Assembly (NCBI GenBank): GCA_026394995.1
Contig: JAPLZO010000033.1
Location: 1-6,524 of the forward strand
Length of the DNA: 6,524 nt
Direction of reading: 5' to 3'
From: Candidatus Woesearchaeota archaeon
GTDB lineage: Archaea > Nanobdellota > Nanobdellia > SCGC-AAA011-G17 > JAPLZO01
Part shown: positions 5,815 to 6,524 of the stretch, piece by piece
Numbering within the stretch: position 1 is the stretch's first letter
How the letters are laid out: every line of letters begins with the position of its first letter
Position numbers and translations under genes: made by a program
Notes under the pieces: model-generated
What the model was told of the DNA's origin: nothing
What the model saw: the letters and a program-made list of their open reading frames with translations, nothing else
The model's database searches: none

Positions 5815-5855
5815 TTTAATATACTATATATTTTTATTTTTAAGCCATTTTATTT

Positions 5856-5863
5856 TCAATTTT
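5856..5863 (-). promoter_or_regulatory. AAAATTGA box (possible mimivirus-type early promoter)
   Basis: On the minus strand the octamer AAAATTGA, identical to the mimivirus early-gene promoter element, lies 41 bases upstream of the ATG of the 91-residue gene, close to the distance usual in mimiviruses. The other occurrences I saw in the window are inside coding regions. An octamer this A/T-rich can arise by chance. Confidence 0.35.
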
Positions 5864-5895
5864 TATTTTTATTTATTTTATATTTTTATTTTATT

Positions 5896-6156
5896 ATGAT
5901 TGATAAAAAAACATCAAATAAATTAATGAAAGCTTTTAATATAAACCCAAAAGTTATAAAGCCTAAAATGTGGAATTATGCTTTAAATGTTGAATCAGAA
6001 CACAAAGATATAACAGGTAATGATCTAATATTAACATCAAAAATAGTTTTAGCCCATTTATTAGAATTTCCTAACTATTATCAATATTTAAAAAAAATGG
6101 AAAATAAATTAGAAAAATTTTGGGCACATAAAGAAAAACCAATTTTATTTAAGTAA
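5896..6156 (+). CDS. DUF5661-like small protein (86 aa)
   Basis: The protein carries the pattern I know from DUF5661, found in phages and giant viruses: MWNYALNVESEHKDITGNDL (residues 28-47), then SKIVLAHLLEFPNYYQYLKK (51-70) and ME. The core is N.E.EH....T..D...T.KI.LAHL.EFP.YY..L..ME; here the lysine of the KI pair, the AHL and the YY are all kept. Biochemical function is unknown. The frame can be opened further upstream, but that stretch is translated T-rich spacer (many Phe/Ile/Leu) that would overlap the divergent gene, so I chose the ATG at 5896. It probably shares the 5815-5895 spacer with that gene as a divergent promoter. A 9-bp hairpin follows its stop. Confidence 0.8.
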   Translation: MIDKKTSNKLMKAFNINPKVIKPKMWNYALNVESEHKDITGNDLILTSKIVLAHLLEFPNYYQYLKKMENKLEKFWAHKEKPILFK

Positions 6157-6159
6157 TAA

Positions 6160-6187
6160 ATACATATAAAGATAATAGTATATGTAT
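6160..6187. terminator. 9-bp hairpin after the DUF5661-like gene
   Basis: ATACATATA (6160-6168) pairs exactly with TATATGTAT (6179-6187) around a 10-base loop, starting three bases after the stop of the DUF5661-like gene and ending seven bases before the next start codon. It is a candidate transcript-end hairpin, or part of the next gene's start box. Confidence 0.4.
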
Positions 6188-6194
6188 AATTATA

Positions 6195-6518
6195 ATGTCT
6201 ACTTTATATAAAGTAAATTTAAATATTTTTAAATGGAATTTAAAATATTATATGAATGGTGAAGAACGTATTTTGAATACTAAAAATATACTTTTGGATA
6301 ATGAAACTGCATATAATTTAATTTATTTAAGTATTGCTACAAACTATCCGGATGAATGGGATATTATAAAAAAAATTGATAGAAAAATTATGGATAATAA
6401 ATTAATGATGAGTTATTCTTTATTATCTATGCTAAATAACAATAATGATAAATACCAGCAAAATATAGAAAATAATAAAGATTCATTTTATGATAAGGAT
6501 GATAAAAAAATGAAATAA
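6195..6518 (+). CDS. Unknown small protein with asparagine-rich tail (107 aa)
   Basis: I do not recognise it. Residues 1-25 look beta-like with aromatic residues (LYKVNLNIFKWNLKYYMNGE). Residues 34-78 look helical (DNETAYNLIYLSIATNYPDE, then IIKKIDRKIMDN and MMSYSLLSML). The tail from residue 80 is rich in Asn, Asp and Lys and probably disordered (NNNNDKYQQNIENNKD). No membrane segment or catalytic motif is seen. The start at 6195 follows TATAATTATAATG, the same kind of start box as the fibre and ATPase genes. It ends a few bases before the window edge, so its downstream context is unknown. Confidence 0.65.
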   Translation: MSTLYKVNLNIFKWNLKYYMNGEERILNTKNILLDNETAYNLIYLSIATNYPDEWDIIKKIDRKIMDNKLMMSYSLLSMLNNNNDKYQQNIENNKDSFYDKDDKKMK

Positions 6519-6524
6519 AAATAT

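Noticed and set aside
5794..5895. N-terminal extension of the DUF5661-like gene with a hydrophobic stretch that mimics a membrane segment
   Set aside because: The stretch is a translation of T-rich spacer, would overlap the divergent gene's start, and the family core begins after the ATG at 5896.
1..6524. Bacterial prophage interpretation based on the tail-fibre-like proteins
   Set aside because: No Shine-Dalgarno sequences, no tail or terminase genes, and the ATPase and protease are of the types used by eukaryotic tailless DNA viruses.

Overview
The window looks like part of the genome of a double-stranded DNA virus, or an integrated copy of one, that infects a eukaryotic microbe. The best fit is a polinton-like virus or virophage-type element; a fragment of a mimivirus-like large virus is the main alternative. 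The reasons are: an FtsK/HerA-type (A32-like) packaging ATPase next to an adenain/Ulp1-type cysteine protease, which are two of the hallmark morphogenesis genes of these viruses; very AT-rich spacers; no Shine-Dalgarno sequences before any start codon; start codons set in AT-only boxes such as TATATAATG; and small proteins of kinds common in protist-infecting DNA viruses (a DUF5661-like protein and an FG/DY/W-pattern protein). No capsid gene is complete here, so the exact group cannot be fixed.

Left part (1-3943): the end of an unidentified gene runs into a short adhesin/fibre gene (134-745, minus strand), sharing a TTAA with it. A 64-bp AT-only divergent promoter separates that fibre gene from the packaging ATPase (810-1580). 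Two longer fibre genes follow on the plus strand (1613-2713 and 2774-3943). The three fibre proteins are paralogues. They share an ISTGTL..aRLp linker and a C-terminal 'GdWdVsG' head. Two share an N-terminal GKTL.IR..LAI.G module, and two have stalks built from tandem repeats of bacteriophage tail-fibre type.

Middle part (3944-5094): a decayed or frameshifted 54-residue gene, AT-rich spacers with inverted repeats, the protease gene (4338-4910, minus strand), and a short GC-rich hairpin island around 5026-5085.

Right part (5095-6524): two small minus-strand genes, then two small plus-strand genes, one of them DUF5661-like. An 82-84 bp palindromic element occurs twice in opposite orientation (4138-4219 and 5464-5547), bracketing the protease and the 113-residue gene.

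As a working model, the ATPase packages DNA, the protease matures the virion, and the fibre paralogues give a set of host-attachment spikes whose stalk lengths and heads change by repeat duplication and divergence. Hairpins in most gene gaps and one AAAATTGA box recall mimivirus-type transcription signals, but the AT-rich background weakens that evidence.
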